Shown one piece after another: positions 5,420 to 5,987 of a stretch of 5,987 nucleotides of DNA. Under the pieces are notes generated by a model. That model did no database searches and was not told the origin of the DNA. It was given only the letters and a program-made list of their open reading frames with translations. The stretch covers positions 1 through 5,987 of the forward strand of contig JAGBCG010000149.1 of NCBI GenBank assembly GCA_017938055.1, given 5' to 3'. The first letter of the stretch is position 1, and each line of letters starts with the position of its first letter. The position numbers were made by a program, and so were the translations under genes. The DNA is from Clostridia bacterium (GTDB taxonomy: Bacteria > Bacillota > Clostridia > Oscillospirales > CAG-382).

Positions 5420-5750
5420 ATATAAGTATCTTATTACTAAAAACAAAAATGGTTTTATGTTTGGGCTATACCCTAATAATAGTAATAGACAATATATGAT
5501 TGTTTCAGAAGAATATAATACAAAAGAAGAGGTTGTTGAGGCTTTAAAACTGTTTAAGTGTTTTGTTGAAAAAAACATAAATAATATGAGTGTAGTAAAC
5601 ATAACGCAAAAAGACAACCGATATACATTTGCTTTTGAAGATAAGGAAAACAACAAAATATATAGTCATTTTAGATGGTATGATACAAAAGTTAACTGCA
5701 ACAAAGGTGTTACAAGAATATTTGAAAATTATGATGCAGAAATCAAATGA
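5406..5750 (+). CDS. Tandem DUF1508 (YegP-like) protein
   Basis: This 114-residue protein appears to hold two copies of the short DUF1508 fold (beta strands followed by a helix), as in E. coli YegP, which is about 110 residues. Repeat 1 spans about 5-56 and repeat 2 about 70-110. Both contain the same spaced pattern Y-x-T-K-x5-[A/G]-[L/V]-x2-[F/I]: Y37-T39-K40-A46-L47-F50 and Y92-T94-K95-G101-V102-I105. The characteristic SE-Y of the family is SEEY at 34-37. The biochemical role of DUF1508 is not established. The TTG start is supported by AGAGGAGGA; the gene overlaps the upstream stop by 14 bases, so translation is probably coupled. No signal peptide or membrane segment is seen. The family call rests on pattern reading, not a search. 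Confidence 0.68.
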   Translation: MGNCKYKYLITKNKNGFMFGLYPNNSNRQYMIVSEEYNTKEEVVEALKLFKCFVEKNINNMSVVNITQKDNRYTFAFEDKENNKIYSHFRWYDTKVNCNKGVTRIFENYDAEIK

Positions 5751-5768
5751 AAATGGGGGGTGAAGGAA

Positions 5769-5981
5769 ATGGCAAAAAAAATTGCTCCGATGTTTTGTCC
5801 TGTATGTAACGCGATGGGTTTTAAAAACGTTGGCACGGAAAACGCTGGTTTTAGTGTGGGAAAAGCTGCGATAGGTGTTATGTTGGTTGGACCAGCCGGT
5901 GTTGTTGGTGGTGCTCTTGGAAAAAAGCAAACCAGATATATTTGTACCAAATGCGGATATTCTGCGTTGTACGATATGTAA
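5769..5981 (+). CDS. Two-CxxC zinc-ribbon protein with glycine-rich hydrophobic core
   Basis: This 70-residue protein has CPVC (C10, C13) and CTKC (C59, C62), which should bind one zinc ion. Between them, residues about 27-51 are hydrophobic and unusually rich in glycine (G27, G31, G36, G41, G44, G47, G48, G51), resembling a glycine-zipper hairpin that may lie in or on a membrane, ahead of a basic GKKQTR. The layout recalls LITAF-type domains, where a hydrophobic insert sits between two CxxC knuckles, but it is not a confident member. The ATG at 5769 is preferred over the in-frame GTG at 5760 because GGGGGGTGA (5755-5763) is then a well-spaced ribosome binding site. It lies 18 bases after the preceding stop, so it is the third gene of the operon; more genes may follow beyond the window. 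Confidence 0.82.
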   Translation: MAKKIAPMFCPVCNAMGFKNVGTENAGFSVGKAAIGVMLVGPAGVVGGALGKKQTRYICTKCGYSALYDM

Positions 5982-5987
5982 AAATAA

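Noticed and set aside
5544..5930. A 128-codon minus-strand frame opposite the DUF1508 and zinc-ribbon genes.
   Set aside because: It is antisense to two genes with good ribosome binding sites and recognisable motifs, and it has no promoter or ribosome site of its own.
1..5987. CRISPR arrays, insertion sequence transposases, rRNA or riboswitches.
   Set aside because: No regularly spaced direct repeats, transposase motifs, rRNA sequence or recognisable aptamer cores were found on either strand.

Overview
The window looks like a chromosomal piece of a low-GC Firmicute, most likely a gut-type clostridium of the Oscillospiraceae/Ruminococcus kind. The evidence is AT-rich DNA, strong AGGAGG-type ribosome binding sites, sigma-A type promoters close to TTGACA-17-TATAAT, and the kinds of protein encoded. 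That placement is inference; no marker gene is present.

Left half (about 1-3170), minus strand: a compact two-gene sugar phosphorolysis operon. A strong extended -10 promoter (3135-3163) drives a glycoside hydrolase family 65 disaccharide phosphorylase (868-3084), followed after 10 bases by beta-phosphoglucomutase (219-857). The phosphorylase should split an alpha-glucoside with phosphate to give beta-glucose 1-phosphate, and the mutase turns that into glucose 6-phosphate, so energy is saved compared with hydrolysis. The pgmB ribosome binding site overlaps the stop codon of the phosphorylase. A 12-bp hairpin (23-49) probably ends the operon, and a second hairpin of intergenic-repeat type sits at 83-105.

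Middle (3085-3823): 739 bases without an intact gene. It holds the GH65 promoter, a bidirectional terminator-like hairpin (3375-3414), a 30-codon relic of an SstT-family Na+/serine-threonine symporter (3557-3646), a stretch of locally GC-rich relic coding sequence, and an 11-bp-arm inverted repeat (3742-3774). It looks like a scar of repeated insertion and deletion.

Right part (3824-5987): a clearly more AT-rich accessory module. A 67-residue XRE-type repressor (minus) is divergent from a three-gene plus-strand operon: a 420-residue coiled-coil protein of no recognised family, a 114-residue tandem DUF1508 (YegP-like) protein that starts with TTG inside the preceding gene, and a 70-residue protein with two CxxC pairs flanking a glycine-rich hydrophobic stretch. 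The two promoters are back to back with overlapping -35 boxes, and a perfect inverted repeat (TAATGT-AG-ACATTA) sits over the operon's -10 and start point, a good candidate operator for the repressor. This repressor-controlled trio is the best candidate here for an undescribed system. Its function cannot be read from the sequence.
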